42,773 nucleotides of DNA. Origin: a virus. The position numbers and the translations under genes are program-made. The notes under the pieces were generated by a model. That model saw nothing but the letters and a program-made list of their open reading frames with translations. It had not been told where the DNA came from and did not search any database. Each line of letters starts with the position of its first letter. Positions within the stretch are counted from its first letter, which is position 1. The stretch covers positions 1 through 42,773 of IMG/VR virus record IMGVR_UViG_3300008262_000112. One strand, written 5' to 3'. Shown here one piece after another: positions 17,361-27,030 of the stretch.

Positions 17361-17690
17361 TTATATAATTTCAGCGTAACTGATTACTGCATCTACGCTG
17401 TTGTCAGTATCTGATATAATACGCAATCCGCATTGTTCTGCTAGGATTAATTTTTCTCCATTAGTTATCATCTTAAGACTATTATATGGAGCTATTGATA
17501 TATTGTTAGCATAATAACCGGTAGTACTTGAAGAGTCAGTTATAAAAATACTAATAGTTACAATCTCATCTGTAGTGTTTGCAAGATTACAACCAATAAT
17601 GGTAAATCTATTATTATCAACAGTTTGTAATACGTCTACTGCTGCTGATCCGATATTTTTAACTACTTTAGTTCTAAAAAACGTTGCCAT
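17361..17690 (-). CDS. Small beta-rich virion protein, one of three ~110-aa relatives
   Basis: A 109-aa protein of the same type as those at 3433 and 25629. It has an early hydrophobic strand with IIGCNLAN, a middle turn (SSSTTGYY), the EKLILAEQCGLRI strand and a closing VDAVISYAEII. No strong ribosome-binding site is seen before its ATG, only nine bases after the 1262-aa gene, so it may depend on coupling. The copies are well diverged. A small beta-sandwich attachment or decoration protein is the best guess. Confidence 0.6.
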   Translation of the reverse strand: MATFFRTKVVKNIGSAAVDVLQTVDNNRFTIIGCNLANTTDEIVTISIFITDSSSTTGYYANNISIAPYNSLKMITNGEKLILAEQCGLRIISDTDNSVDAVISYAEII

Positions 17691-17699
17691 ATTATTTTA

Positions 17700-20600
17700 T
17701 CATCCAAAAATTAGAGCCATTGTGGCTGCAATGTCATTTGCTGTTGCTGAACTAATACCCGAAGCTGCTCCTGCAACAGAACTCCAGTTTGAACCATCCC
17801 ATGCTTCAACAAGTCCTAAATCTGTATTAAATCTAATCATACCAATTTGTGCTGATCCAGGTCTTGAGCTGTTGCCTCCTGAAGGAATAACTACAGCATT
17901 AGTACCAACAATATAGTAATAACCGTTACCGGTTGATCTAAATTCTGTTACTGCATTAGCGTTAGAATTTGTTATAGTATTGGCAGTAATTCTAAATCCA
18001 TCTATAACTACTGCGCCAGTGCCGTTTGGTCTCAATTCTAAGTCAGTATTAGTAGTTGTAGTTCTAATAACGTTTCCGTTAATTTCTAAATTATCAACTA
18101 CAATCTTATTAGGAGCAAATTGATTACTGTCAAGTGTAGCTGCTAATTGATTATTAGCATAAAAGTACAATGTGTTATCATTTGCGCCCGGTGTTGATTC
18201 AGGAATAATATATGTATCTCTATCTACATCGCTGATGCCGCCGAGTTGTAACCAGTAAGAACCATTGTAACCTTCATACCTATTTGCAGTAGAGTTAAAT
18301 CTAATCATACCGCTAGCAGGTACTGCCGGTCTATCACCGTCTGTTCCTGCAGGTAATTGCAGTGATTGAGTACCATTAATTTTTACAATACCAGTTCCAC
18401 TAGGAGTAAGTTCAATGTCTTGCCCTGCTACCGTTCCAGAAATAGTACTGCTACTAATACTTAAACTTTCAAATGCAATTGCTCCACTGCCGTTGGCACG
18501 TAGTTCTAAATTACTATTAGACAATGTTGTTTGTATTACATTACCTTGTACTACAATATCACCAGTTCCAAATGAACTAGCAATTACAGGTGCATTAACT
18601 ATTAAATTAGTTACAGTTAATGTGCCGTTAACAATGGTGTTGCTTAAGGTTGTTGTACCAGAAGTTACTGTTAAATTTTGATCTATAGTTACATTATTAG
18701 ATGGTATACTTACAATACCAGTTCCATTAGCACTTAGTTCAAGATTAGCGTTTGAAGATACTGTTTGAATATAGTTGTCATTGATTTCAATATCATTAAC
18801 AGTTATGTTGGAGGTGTATACGTTCCTCCATCTTAGATTATTTGATCCGATGTCAAAGTTTCCAGTTATACTTGGTATTAAGTTGTTAGTAATACTACCA
18901 ACTAGATTAATAGTATCAGAACTGTTATCGCCAATTTGTATATTGCCGCCTAAGATAATATTTCCAGTAACTCCCAAATTACCTGTAATATCAGTGTCTT
19001 TGAGTAACTGTATTTTTCCCGTGCCATTTGGATTAATGTTAATGTCGGCATTTGTTACATTTGACGAAATTACATTAGATTTAAAATCAAGAGAGTCAAT
19101 ACGTACAGCACCTGTGCCGTTGGCACGTAGTTCTAAATTACTATTAGATACTGTAGTGGTAATTACATTTCCACTAATTGATATATCATCAACTATTGCT
19201 TGAGAAAGATATATATTTTGCCACTGATTAGTTATTGAGCCTAAATTATAAGTTGTAGTTGCGTTAGGAACAATGTTACTGTTAACCTGTGAAATAAAAG
19301 TGATAGTGTCACTATTACTATTACCAATTATTGTAGTTCCGTTAAAATTAACATCTTGTACTACGTTTAGTGTGCCAGTAATTGTAACATTAGATGTTGA
19401 TGTTATTTCACTGTTAGCTGCAGTTAATGTTACACCGCCAGTAGTACTTTCTATAGTATTGCCACTAATTCTAATATTACCAGTTTCAACTTTTGTAGGA
19501 TCTATTATAGTTGTGTTTACGCCGTCTGTAAATGTAACTCCAGCTGGGCTAGTAATAGTAAGACTATTAGGATTAAAAGTAATTGTTCCGTCGTTTTGAT
19601 TTACGTAAAAATATTCACCTACTCTATAATCGCCTTTGTGGTCAACACTGGTGTAATAGAGTCTAGCACTAGTTGTCTGTACTATTTCATTGACCTGTAT
19701 TACCGATGTTGGATCGTTATCTGAGAATCTTCCTGCACCTACATATCCAAAATTGTGACTTACAAAGTACCCAATAACTCCGTATCCATCACCTACAGCA
19801 CCGTAGTTACCGTATACACTAGCTGATGCAATACTGCGAAGTTCAACTCCAAAATCTGAATAATCAACATTAGCTAAGTAACTGGCGGTTTGTCCGCCTG
19901 GACTAAATGTAATTATCTGTTGGTTATCGGTATCCGGTGGAGCAAGTGATGTTTCCCATCCTGTAACTTTCCCGTCTAGAACAATATAGGTATAAGGAGA
20001 ATCATAAGTAACACTTTCAATTGTTCCAGTTGTAACTGTTGCAGGATTTACACTGACATTTTCTATACTAATTGTATCGCCTGGGCTGAGTGTTGCTGCA
20101 CTGATACCATAGACTTTTAATCTTGTTTTTGGATCTCCACCGTTAGACCCAGCAAACCCAGTTGAACCACTTGTTAGATAAAAACTTCTATCTGCAAAAT
20201 AGGTAAAGCTGTTGAGCCACTCTATTCGTACTCCGTTAGTAGCAGTAATAGCATCAACCCCTGGACATATAAATGTCACAGAGTGGAACAGCATACTAGC
20301 TTCTTTACTTGCTGGATTAACTATACTACCATCAATGTATGCGCCTTTACCTGCATCTCCTGCTAGAAACCCGCGAGGATCATCAACAGGATTTGTCAGC
20401 AATCTAACAGTGCTACCGGCTGTAATAACTGAAATATTTCGAATATAAGGACTGCGACTAGTTATAGTCATATTAGGCGCAAAACGGAATGCATATCCTG
20501 TATTTGTCCCTACATCATATTCGTAGCCAGTTATTGTTAAATCTTCTACAGTAGTTTCACCGTTTAGATGAAATATATCAGCAGTAATATCACTGTCTGG

Positions 20601-21488
20601 CTGAATAGTAACTGATCGAATGCCTGCACCCTTAACCGTTACCCCAACAGGTACTACTAATGGTAAAGTTTCGCTGTATGTTCCTGGATAGATATAAACA
20701 GTATCACCTGCAGTGGCTAGCTCAAGTGCGCGGCCAATCGAACTTAACGGATTTTGTTGATGTTTACCTACATTACTATCTGAACCATTTACTGCAACAT
20801 AGTAGATATTGCCTTGTTCAAGGCCTATGTCAATTCCGGCAACTGAAATTTGTCCAGTACTAACTATAGGGGCATATAGATTGTTAGCCCAAACATCTGC
20901 CCATCGATTACTGCTATTGCCTAAAGAATAAGTATTATCTTGATCTGGAATTAAATCACTTGCTATGTCAGCATTAAATACAATGTTATCAGTGTTAGTA
21001 TCACCTAGTTGTAGATTACCGTCAGCAGTAATAGTACCTGTTGCGTGTAGATCTCCAAATATTTCTACATTAGAATTTAAATTAATTGTACCTGTACCGT
21101 TAGCAGTTAGTTCTAAATCTGCATTAGAGTTAACTGTAGCAATTCTATTGCCTTCAATTTGTATATCGTCTATTTGTAATCTATTTTGATATAGAATTTG
21201 ACCGCCGCCGACAAGATTAAAATTTAAAACTCCAGTATTACTATAAATTTGATCGCCTGTAATTACAATGTTGCCTAGCGTAGCAGAATTAGTAGCTTCT
21301 AAATTATTAGACCGTGTTGTTCCGTCAACTGTTAGTTCGTGATTAGGACTAGTAGTCTTAATACCGATCCGTCTGTTAGTGACATCTAGATAAATTAAGT
21401 CATTATCAAATACTAGATCGACACCATCTCGTTCTAGATTCCCGCTGGCGTTGCCCAGCATTTGTCCCGTTATTTTACCTACTGCCAT
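17700..21488 (-). CDS. Large tail-fibre/virion protein with beta-helix core (1262 aa)
   Basis: The N-terminal quarter contains NADLELTANGTG and the LIPDQDNTYSLGNSSNRW motif of phage fibre proteins. Residues about 231-350 are a pectate-lyase-like/DUF1565 beta-helix (VNGSDSNVGKH, GDTVYIYPGTYSETLPLVVP, TSRSPYIRN), followed by NGVRIEW and a DPKTRLKVYG insert absent from the 1166-aa paralogue. TSVDHKGDYRVGE lies near 616. The C-terminal half repeats NxLExxANGTG and TxNLGSxxNxWxNxY units and has two GMIRFN...W closing modules. The final residues ALIFG match GLVFG at the end of the paralogue. It is most likely a long trimeric fibre or collar component. Only a weak ribosome-binding site (GGTAG) is seen. 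Confidence 0.7.
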   Translation of the reverse strand: MAVGKITGQMLGNASGNLERDGVDLVFDNDLIYLDVTNRRIGIKTTSPNHELTVDGTTRSNNLEATNSATLGNIVITGDQIYSNTGVLNFNLVGGGQILYQNRLQIDDIQIEGNRIATVNSNADLELTANGTGTINLNSNVEIFGDLHATGTITADGNLQLGDTNTDNIVFNADIASDLIPDQDNTYSLGNSSNRWADVWANNLYAPIVSTGQISVAGIDIGLEQGNIYYVAVNGSDSNVGKHQQNPLSSIGRALELATAGDTVYIYPGTYSETLPLVVPVGVTVKGAGIRSVTIQPDSDITADIFHLNGETTVEDLTITGYEYDVGTNTGYAFRFAPNMTITSRSPYIRNISVITAGSTVRLLTNPVDDPRGFLAGDAGKGAYIDGSIVNPASKEASMLFHSVTFICPGVDAITATNGVRIEWLNSFTYFADRSFYLTSGSTGFAGSNGGDPKTRLKVYGISAATLSPGDTISIENVSVNPATVTTGTIESVTYDSPYTYIVLDGKVTGWETSLAPPDTDNQQIITFSPGGQTASYLANVDYSDFGVELRSIASASVYGNYGAVGDGYGVIGYFVSHNFGYVGAGRFSDNDPTSVIQVNEIVQTTSARLYYTSVDHKGDYRVGEYFYVNQNDGTITFNPNSLTITSPAGVTFTDGVNTTIIDPTKVETGNIRISGNTIESTTGGVTLTAANSEITSTSNVTITGTLNVVQDVNFNGTTIIGNSNSDTITFISQVNSNIVPNATTTYNLGSITNQWQNIYLSQAIVDDISISGNVITTTVSNSNLELRANGTGAVRIDSLDFKSNVISSNVTNADININPNGTGKIQLLKDTDITGNLGVTGNIILGGNIQIGDNSSDTINLVGSITNNLIPSITGNFDIGSNNLRWRNVYTSNITVNDIEINDNYIQTVSSNANLELSANGTGIVSIPSNNVTIDQNLTVTSGTTTLSNTIVNGTLTVTNLIVNAPVIASSFGTGDIVVQGNVIQTTLSNSNLELRANGSGAIAFESLSISSSTISGTVAGQDIELTPSGTGIVKINGTQSLQLPAGTDGDRPAVPASGMIRFNSTANRYEGYNGSYWLQLGGISDVDRDTYIIPESTPGANDNTLYFYANNQLAATLDSNQFAPNKIVVDNLEINGNVIRTTTTNTDLELRPNGTGAVVIDGFRITANTITNSNANAVTEFRSTGNGYYYIVGTNAVVIPSGGNSSRPGSAQIGMIRFNTDLGLVEAWDGSNWSSVAGAASGISSATANDIAATMALIFG

Positions 21489-21506
21489 AAATTTCTACCG
21501 TTTTTA

Positions 21507-21514
21507 TATTTAGT
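21507..21514 (-). promoter_or_regulatory. Putative T4-type late promoter (ACTAAATA)
   Basis: Minus-strand ACTAAATATA lies 18 bases before the 1262-aa gene, in the only gap between the two beta-helix giants. It matches the CTAAATA variant seen before two other giant genes. The leader would be only about 12 bases long. Confidence 0.45.
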
Positions 21515-21523
21515 TGTTTTGGA

Positions 21524-24500
21524 TTATCCAAAGACTAGGCCGTATAAATCGCTTATTAGTTCCATGTCTTCGGCACTAATACCAGCAGCTAGTATTCCTC
21601 CAGCAGCAATCCATGCAGTACCGTCGTAAACTTCTTGTGTAGATGTAGTAGTATTATATCGTATTGCCCCTATAGGAGCAGTTACTGGTTGTTGTCCAGT
21701 TAATCCGTGGGGAATACGTATAGCTCCGGTTCCTACAAATTTTACGTAGCCGGTGCTTGTAGAAACAATTTGAGTCACTGCATCAGTTGTAGTATTTGTT
21801 ATGATATTGTCTGTTATGTTAATACTATTTTTAATATTAACTACTCCAGTGCCACTTCTTTCTAATTCTAAATTTGCATTGGAGTTTATAGTACTAATAA
21901 CATTATTATTAATATCTATTTCATCTACAATTATTCTGTTAAATGTTGCTGCTTGTGCAGTAATTGTTGCAGACAATATGTTGTTTGTATACATTCTAAT
22001 TGTATTGTCGTTAGCCCCAGGTGTAAGTTCAGAACTTATACCAGTGTTACTGTCAGTGTCAAATAAATTATATAACGAAATGTTTCCGCCTGTAATTTTT
22101 CCTTCAAACGTAGAGCTTGTATTGTTGTATCTAATTTCACCGTTGGTAGTTAATGTCCTATTAGTATTATTACCTATAGGAAGTTGAAGTGCTTTTGTGC
22201 TTTGTATAACTACATTTCGACTGCTGGCAGGATTAAAAATAATGGATCTATTAGCTTCTGTTCCAGAAGTTAAACTGTTTGAAATAGTTGATCCGGTTAT
22301 CTGTAATACATTGTCAAACATCACATTTCCAGTGCCGTTTGCACGTAGCTCTAAATTACTATTAGATAAAGTAGTTGTGATATAGTTATCAGCAAATATA
22401 ATATCGCCGTAGGCAAATCCAGTTGCAGTTAAGTTGTTAGTAATTGTTAATAGGTCGTTTGTAGTTAAATTTCCAGTTACTACGGTATTTTTTAAATTTG
22501 TTGTGCTGTTAACTGTTAAATTTTGAACTACAGACAAACTATCATTAATATTAATAACACCAGTACCGTTAGCTCTTAACTCAAGATTTGAATTAGATGT
22601 TATAGTTCTAATGTAATTGTCGTTAATTTCTATGTCGTCTGTTACTAGATTTGACGTAAAAAGATTACGCCACGTTTTAATTGCACTTCCAATATCGTAA
22701 ATGCCAGTAGTGTTAGGAATTAAATCACTGCCAATTTTGCCCACAGGATCAATACTATCTATTACGACATCCCCTAGTTGTATATTTCCGCCCACAGTTA
22801 TATTACCTGTAACTGATAAATTTCCTGTAATATCAGTATCTTTAAGTAGTTGTATTTTTCCAGTACCGTTTGGATTTATGTTGATATCAGCATTTGTTGC
22901 AGTCGACAAAATAGTATTTGAATTAATATCTAGTGCGTCAATTTTAATTACGCCCGTACCAATGGCTCCGAACTCTAAGTTAGAATTACTTTGAGTAGTT
23001 GATATAAAGTTAGTGTTAATCAAAATATCATCAAACGTTGCCTGAGTTGTGTATAAAGTTGTCCAACGATTAGCAGTTATTCCTAGGTCAAGATTATTTG
23101 CGTTAGGAATAATATCAGAATTTACTCTAGAGTTAAAATAGATAGTGTCAGATGAACTATTACCAATAGTTACATTTTTATCCAATGTAACTAATTGTTC
23201 CACAGTTAGTGATTGATTAACAGTTAGATTTGATGTTACGTCTAAATCAGTGTTAGCTGCAGTTAGTATCATTCCATCAGTATTACTTTGAATTGTGTTT
23301 CCACTTACAGTAATATTACCAGTAGTAACTTCAAAAGCGTCAATATAAGTTGAAGTAACTCCGTCAGTAACTGTTATGTTTGTGCTGGAGATTGCTACAG
23401 AATTAAGAATAATTTTACCAGTAGATTGCTCAATTGTTACAAGGTCTCCAATTCTATAATTTCCAGACTGGTCAACGGTTTGATAATGTACCACTCCACT
23501 ATTAAGTTCTACAACTTCGTTAACTTGTATAGCCGATGACGGATCGTTTTCGCTATTGCCATCTAGTCCAATGTATGCAAAATTATGACTGATTAGATAC
23601 ATTAATGTATCTGCACCATCAGCTACTGCTCCGTAGGTGCCATAAATATTTGCTGAGCCAATAGACCTAATTTCTGCTCCGTATCTTAGTGTACTGCCGT
23701 CTTGTGTTACTCGGCCGGTACCTCGTATTGCATATAACCCTCGTTCAGCAAAGTATGTAAAACAATTTAACCATTCTATTCTGACGCCATTGGTCATTGT
23801 TATAGCAGCAACACCCGGAGTAATAAACGTACAACTATGAAACAGCATACTTGCTTCATTAGTTCCGGCTAAGGCTAGTGATCCGTCAACTTTAGCACCT
23901 TTACCTGCATCGCCTGCGGCAAAGCCTCGTGGGTCAGTTCCACTAGTAATTGAGCCTGTAGTTATTACTGTTATGTTTCTAACATAAGGACTGCGACTTG
24001 TTACAATAAATCCTGGAGCAAAACTAAATGCATATCCTGTATCGTTAATACTATCATAGAAAAAATCTGCAACAGTTAAATCTTCAACGGTTGTTTCTCC
24101 ATTGAGCAAAAATACATTTTCACCGCCGCTAGAAGTATCAGGTTTAATTGTTACTGATCTAATTCCTATGCCTTTTACAGTGACTCCTACCGGCACAGTA
24201 AGAGGTAATAGTTCATAATAAGTTCCGGGATATATTAAAACAGTATCTCCGGACGTGGCTACTGACAGAGCTTTTTCAACAGTGTCAAAGGGACCGTTAG
24301 GATGATCTCCAACATTACCAGAACTGCCGTTAGTAGCTACATACCATGTATTGCCATGACGAAGACCTAAGTCTATGTTACCTATTAATGCGCCACCTGC
24401 TGTAAGAGTGCTACCATTTATTAGTTCTGTATATAAATTATTCCATCGTCTATTGATATTACCTAAGTCATACGTAGATGGTTGATCAGGATTGATATTT

Positions 24501-25024
24501 GAATTTATATCTGCACTTAAAGAAACTGAATCTAAATCATTATTTCCAAATACAATATTTCCATCAAAAGTTACATTGCCAGTTACATGAACAGATCCAT
24601 TAACTTCAGTATTAGTTAATAATTTTATTTCTCCAGCACCTGCAGGAGTTAGATCAATATCTTCGTTTGATCGTAGAGATCTAATGCCGTTGGCATCTAT
24701 AGATATACCATCTGTTGTTATGCCGCCTGCTGTAATAGTTGCGCCTGGACCAGTTGCTGAGATTGATATTTCACTAGCATCGTTAGTAATTGTGTTTAAG
24801 GCAAAACTAAAATTTGATATCGTGCCAGTGTCAACCAACACATCAGTTGAGCTTAGTGTACCGTTAACCAGTAATGGTCTAAAAGGCGTATCAGTGTTAA
24901 TACCAATACGACCACTATTTACATCAAGATATATTAAGTCTGTATCAAACGCTAGATCTACGCCATTGCGAAGTAGATTGTTTTCAAGCATTTGACCATT
25001 AATTTTACCAACTGTACTAGGCAT
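21524..25024 (-). CDS. Large tail-fibre/virion protein with beta-helix core (1166 aa)
   Basis: A paralogue of the 1262-aa protein. Beta-helix at about 225-350 (ATNGSSGNVGDH, GDTVLIYPGTYYELLPLTVP, TSRSPYVRN), then NGVRIEWLNCF, GAVADG, and QTVDQSGNYRIGD near 516. Three Y/LDLG...RW..LYT units and repeated SNSNLELRANGTG units form the C-terminal half. One stretch (NADININPNGTGKIQLLKDT) is identical to the paralogue. The protein ends in a GEIRYNNTSS / GAIRYNTTTS pair and GLVFG. It is expected in the virion as an extended beta-structured fibre. A GGAG ribosome-binding site lies just before the ATG. Confidence 0.7.
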   Translation of the reverse strand: MPSTVGKINGQMLENNLLRNGVDLAFDTDLIYLDVNSGRIGINTDTPFRPLLVNGTLSSTDVLVDTGTISNFSFALNTITNDASEISISATGPGATITAGGITTDGISIDANGIRSLRSNEDIDLTPAGAGEIKLLTNTEVNGSVHVTGNVTFDGNIVFGNNDLDSVSLSADINSNINPDQPSTYDLGNINRRWNNLYTELINGSTLTAGGALIGNIDLGLRHGNTWYVATNGSSGNVGDHPNGPFDTVEKALSVATSGDTVLIYPGTYYELLPLTVPVGVTVKGIGIRSVTIKPDTSSGGENVFLLNGETTVEDLTVADFFYDSINDTGYAFSFAPGFIVTSRSPYVRNITVITTGSITSGTDPRGFAAGDAGKGAKVDGSLALAGTNEASMLFHSCTFITPGVAAITMTNGVRIEWLNCFTYFAERGLYAIRGTGRVTQDGSTLRYGAEIRSIGSANIYGTYGAVADGADTLMYLISHNFAYIGLDGNSENDPSSAIQVNEVVELNSGVVHYQTVDQSGNYRIGDLVTIEQSTGKIILNSVAISSTNITVTDGVTSTYIDAFEVTTGNITVSGNTIQSNTDGMILTAANTDLDVTSNLTVNQSLTVEQLVTLDKNVTIGNSSSDTIYFNSRVNSDIIPNANNLDLGITANRWTTLYTTQATFDDILINTNFISTTQSNSNLEFGAIGTGVIKIDALDINSNTILSTATNADININPNGTGKIQLLKDTDITGNLSVTGNITVGGNIQLGDVVIDSIDPVGKIGSDLIPNTTGIYDIGSAIKTWRNLFTSNLVTDDIEINDNYIRTITSNSNLELRANGTGVININDSLSVVQNLTVNSTTNLKNTVVTGNLTTNDLLTITNNLTATGFAYGDIIFADNYITTTLSNSNLELRANGTGNVMFDNVLQITGSTISNSLTSGTEANRSIIFNPASSRNVVIQSTKALQLPIGNNTNRTLTTNGEIRYNNTSSTFEGKITGGNISLYNLFDTDSNTGISSELTPGANDNTIRMYTNNILSATITAQAATFNRIIVDEIDINNNVISTINSNANLELERSGTGVVNIKNSINITDNIITNTTTDAVTQIVSTSTGYVKFVGTGAIRIPHGLTGQQPVTAPIGAIRYNTTTSTQEVYDGTAWIAAGGILAAGISAEDMELISDLYGLVFG

Positions 25025-25041
25025 TTATCGCTCCAATACAA

Positions 25042-25049
25042 TATTTAGC
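25042..25049 (-). promoter_or_regulatory. Putative T4-type late promoter (GCTAAATA)
   Basis: Minus-strand CGCTAAATATTG lies 17 bases upstream of the 1166-aa gene, with a TTGGAGCG ribosome-binding site between it and the start codon. It has the same spacing class as the elements before the 1262- and 2543-aa genes. Confidence 0.5.
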
Positions 25050-25056
25050 GGTTAAA

Positions 25057-25629
25057 TTATTGATCGTATCCGTGGAACACGTAAATTTTTTGAGTATTAG
25101 GAGGAGGAGTACCAAATTTGATATAGGTACCATCGGCATAAGGTGCGTTAGGTCCAGCTAAACTACCTGCGGAACTTTGTTCAACTGTAAAATTAATTGT
25201 ACCAACTTGCGGGACCTGCCCTACATAGACAACTAAATTTTTAGCCATCTGTCCTGCGTCCCATGTCATGTCTGACTGAGTAGTTGCATAATAGGTAAAT
25301 GGATCAGGTGTTAATGAAAACACTGTTTCTACAGCATCACCAGTGCCGGCATCTTGAAGTAAAATTTTACTAGGTTCTTTAAATCTAAAACTGCGCCATG
25401 CACCAGCTTGATAGCCTTCAAATTCTTCAGTGTCTGTATTGTAACGAATCATTCCGTTAACATATGACGGAAGTGTAGAATCGTCAGGACTTTGATCTTC
25501 ATTGCTACCGCGAGGTAGTGTAAGACTATATGGCAAGTTAATAACCACTTCACCGCTTTGATCAATGTATAGATCACGGTTTCCAGTTACTGTCTTATTA
25601 TTGAGAGTAGTTCTTTTAAGATATCTCAT
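25057..25629 (-). CDS. Small tail-fibre-like structural protein (190 aa)
   Basis: The middle carries NGMIRYNTDTEEFEGYQAGAW, the G-(M/E/A)-IR-(Y/F)-NT...E...(Y/W)-x-G..W module common in phage fibre proteins and repeated in the two beta-helix giants. The C-terminal 90 residues (FSLTPDPFTYY, LVVYVGQVPQVG, KIYVFHGYDQ) form a separate beta domain. The start overlaps the upstream stop by one base (TAATG), a termination-reinitiation arrangement that couples it to the 110-aa gene. It is likely a structural protein of the same appendage. Confidence 0.65.
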   Translation of the reverse strand: MRYLKRTTLNNKTVTGNRDLYIDQSGEVVINLPYSLTLPRGSNEDQSPDDSTLPSYVNGMIRYNTDTEEFEGYQAGAWRSFRFKEPSKILLQDAGTGDAVETVFSLTPDPFTYYATTQSDMTWDAGQMAKNLVVYVGQVPQVGTINFTVEQSSAGSLAGPNAPYADGTYIKFGTPPPNTQKIYVFHGYDQ

Positions 25630-25961
25630 TATACGTCAATTGATGAAACTGTTGCTACTAGATTAGCAGGAGCAGCCGAACTTGCAACAACTCTGTCACC
25701 ATTATCTAAAATTATTTTTTCTGTGTCAAATGTTACCGTTTCACCTGCAGGTACAGCTAGTTGACTAACAATTAAATTTGTTGTAGTAATACCGTCACCT
25801 TGTTTAACAAAGTGTAAGTCTAAGTAAGTTAATCCAGTTGTTGGGCTTACGGGATTATAGGTAACTGTATTGCATACCCAAATGCAGGTTACAGCCGTAT
25901 TGCCATTACTGACATATAAGTCAGTGTTTCCTGTTCCTATTGCTGTACTCTGAATTGCCAT
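25629..25961 (-). CDS. Small beta-rich virion protein, one of three ~110-aa relatives
   Basis: A 110-aa protein of the same type as the 109-aa proteins at 17361 and 3433: CIWVCNTVT near residue 30, then LTYLDLHFV, AVPAGETVTFDTEKIILDNGDRVV and a final LVATVSSIDV. The AGETVTFD...IILDNGDR pattern resembles small phage head-tail or fibre attachment proteins. Its stop overlaps the next start. No enzyme motif is visible. Confidence 0.6.
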   Translation of the reverse strand: MAIQSTAIGTGNTDLYVSNGNTAVTCIWVCNTVTYNPVSPTTGLTYLDLHFVKQGDGITTTNLIVSQLAVPAGETVTFDTEKIILDNGDRVVASSAAPANLVATVSSIDV

Positions 25962-25970
25962 TTTTTGTCC

Positions 25971-27029
25971 TTAAAATATAAAACTAAACACTAGTGCTCT
26001 TCTTCTGCTTACAAGTTCGTCTTGTAACACTTTGAGAGATGAGCCATCTGTGTCAACTTTTGTATTTACAAAATATAAACCTGTATCACCGCCACCTGTG
26101 GTTGATTTTGTGTAGACACTTGCTGTGCCTACTTCTACATTAATATCAATTGGTTGATCTCTTAAAATTAAATAACCATCTAATTCTATTAGCCCTGATG
26201 CTGATCTTAATACTAGATCTGCATTTGTATTTCTTGTTGTAATAATGTTTTGATGTATGTTAATATCGTCTACATCAAAACCTGAATTATTAAATTGTCC
26301 TCGTTCAGTGCCGTCAACTGTAAACACAATTCTACTAGGAGCATGCCCTGCTGAACTATCAAATGTTTCTACAGATGTATCAAGTTCTGCAATAGCAGTA
26401 CCAGACCTAAATGCATATAGTTTTGCATCAACATAGTCTTCCAATGCCTGTGCATTTACTAGACCATCTTCATCAGCAATCAATGCAATGACCCCAGGAT
26501 CATATATTGGTCTAGGATTTCCGATTGCATCCCATGCTGCGTAATCTAATATTCGTCTTTCATATTGATTAGTACCCGTCACTGTAACATAACCTGTACC
26601 ACTGTTAATTAAATAAAGATTTTGGCCTTCTGTATTAATGCTTGGTGTTTGAATTCCAACTAGTCCACTACTTGAATTTACAAAAGTAAAAGTACCTTGT
26701 GTAGAAATACCTGACGCATTTAAATGATTTACTTGTTCATCAAATAAAATAAATGTATCAGGCAGTGATCCCCTATCAATTGCAATACCTGCCTGATACC
26801 CTAACGCTGCATTAACGCCTGCACTTGCTTCACCACTGTTAATTGTAATAATATTATCTTTAACAGTCATTGTCTCAGACTCAACAGTTGTTGTATTACC
26901 AGCAACTAATAAGTCACCGGTGATAACAACTGTTCCAGCCTGAGAGCCAGTGTTTAATGTAATAGTGCCGCCGCTTTGGACGTTTACCCTATAGTCGCCG
27001 GCACTGACGTTAACTACTTTTATAGTCAT
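25971..27029 (-). CDS. Virion structural protein, fibre-like (352 aa)
   Basis: The N-terminal 90 residues are a beta-repeat segment (TVVITGDLLVAGNTTT, MTVKDNIITINSGE) typical of phage fibre and appendage proteins. The middle (RRILDYAAWDAIGNP, ALEDYVDAKLYAF) is partly helical. Residues about 255-290 (DDINIHQNIITTRNTNADL) carry the same repeat as the large beta-helix proteins. The C-terminus ends in a basic-hydrophobic tail, SRRRALVFSFIF. It starts one base after the stop of the 131-aa gene, so the two are coupled. It is likely a structural or adaptor protein of the appendage. Confidence 0.65.
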   Translation of the reverse strand: MTIKVVNVSAGDYRVNVQSGGTITLNTGSQAGTVVITGDLLVAGNTTTVESETMTVKDNIITINSGEASAGVNAALGYQAGIAIDRGSLPDTFILFDEQVNHLNASGISTQGTFTFVNSSSGLVGIQTPSINTEGQNLYLINSGTGYVTVTGTNQYERRILDYAAWDAIGNPRPIYDPGVIALIADEDGLVNAQALEDYVDAKLYAFRSGTAIAELDTSVETFDSSAGHAPSRIVFTVDGTERGQFNNSGFDVDDINIHQNIITTRNTNADLVLRSASGLIELDGYLILRDQPIDINVEVGTASVYTKSTTGGGDTGLYFVNTKVDTDGSSLKVLQDELVSRRRALVFSFIF

Positions 27030-27030
27030 A

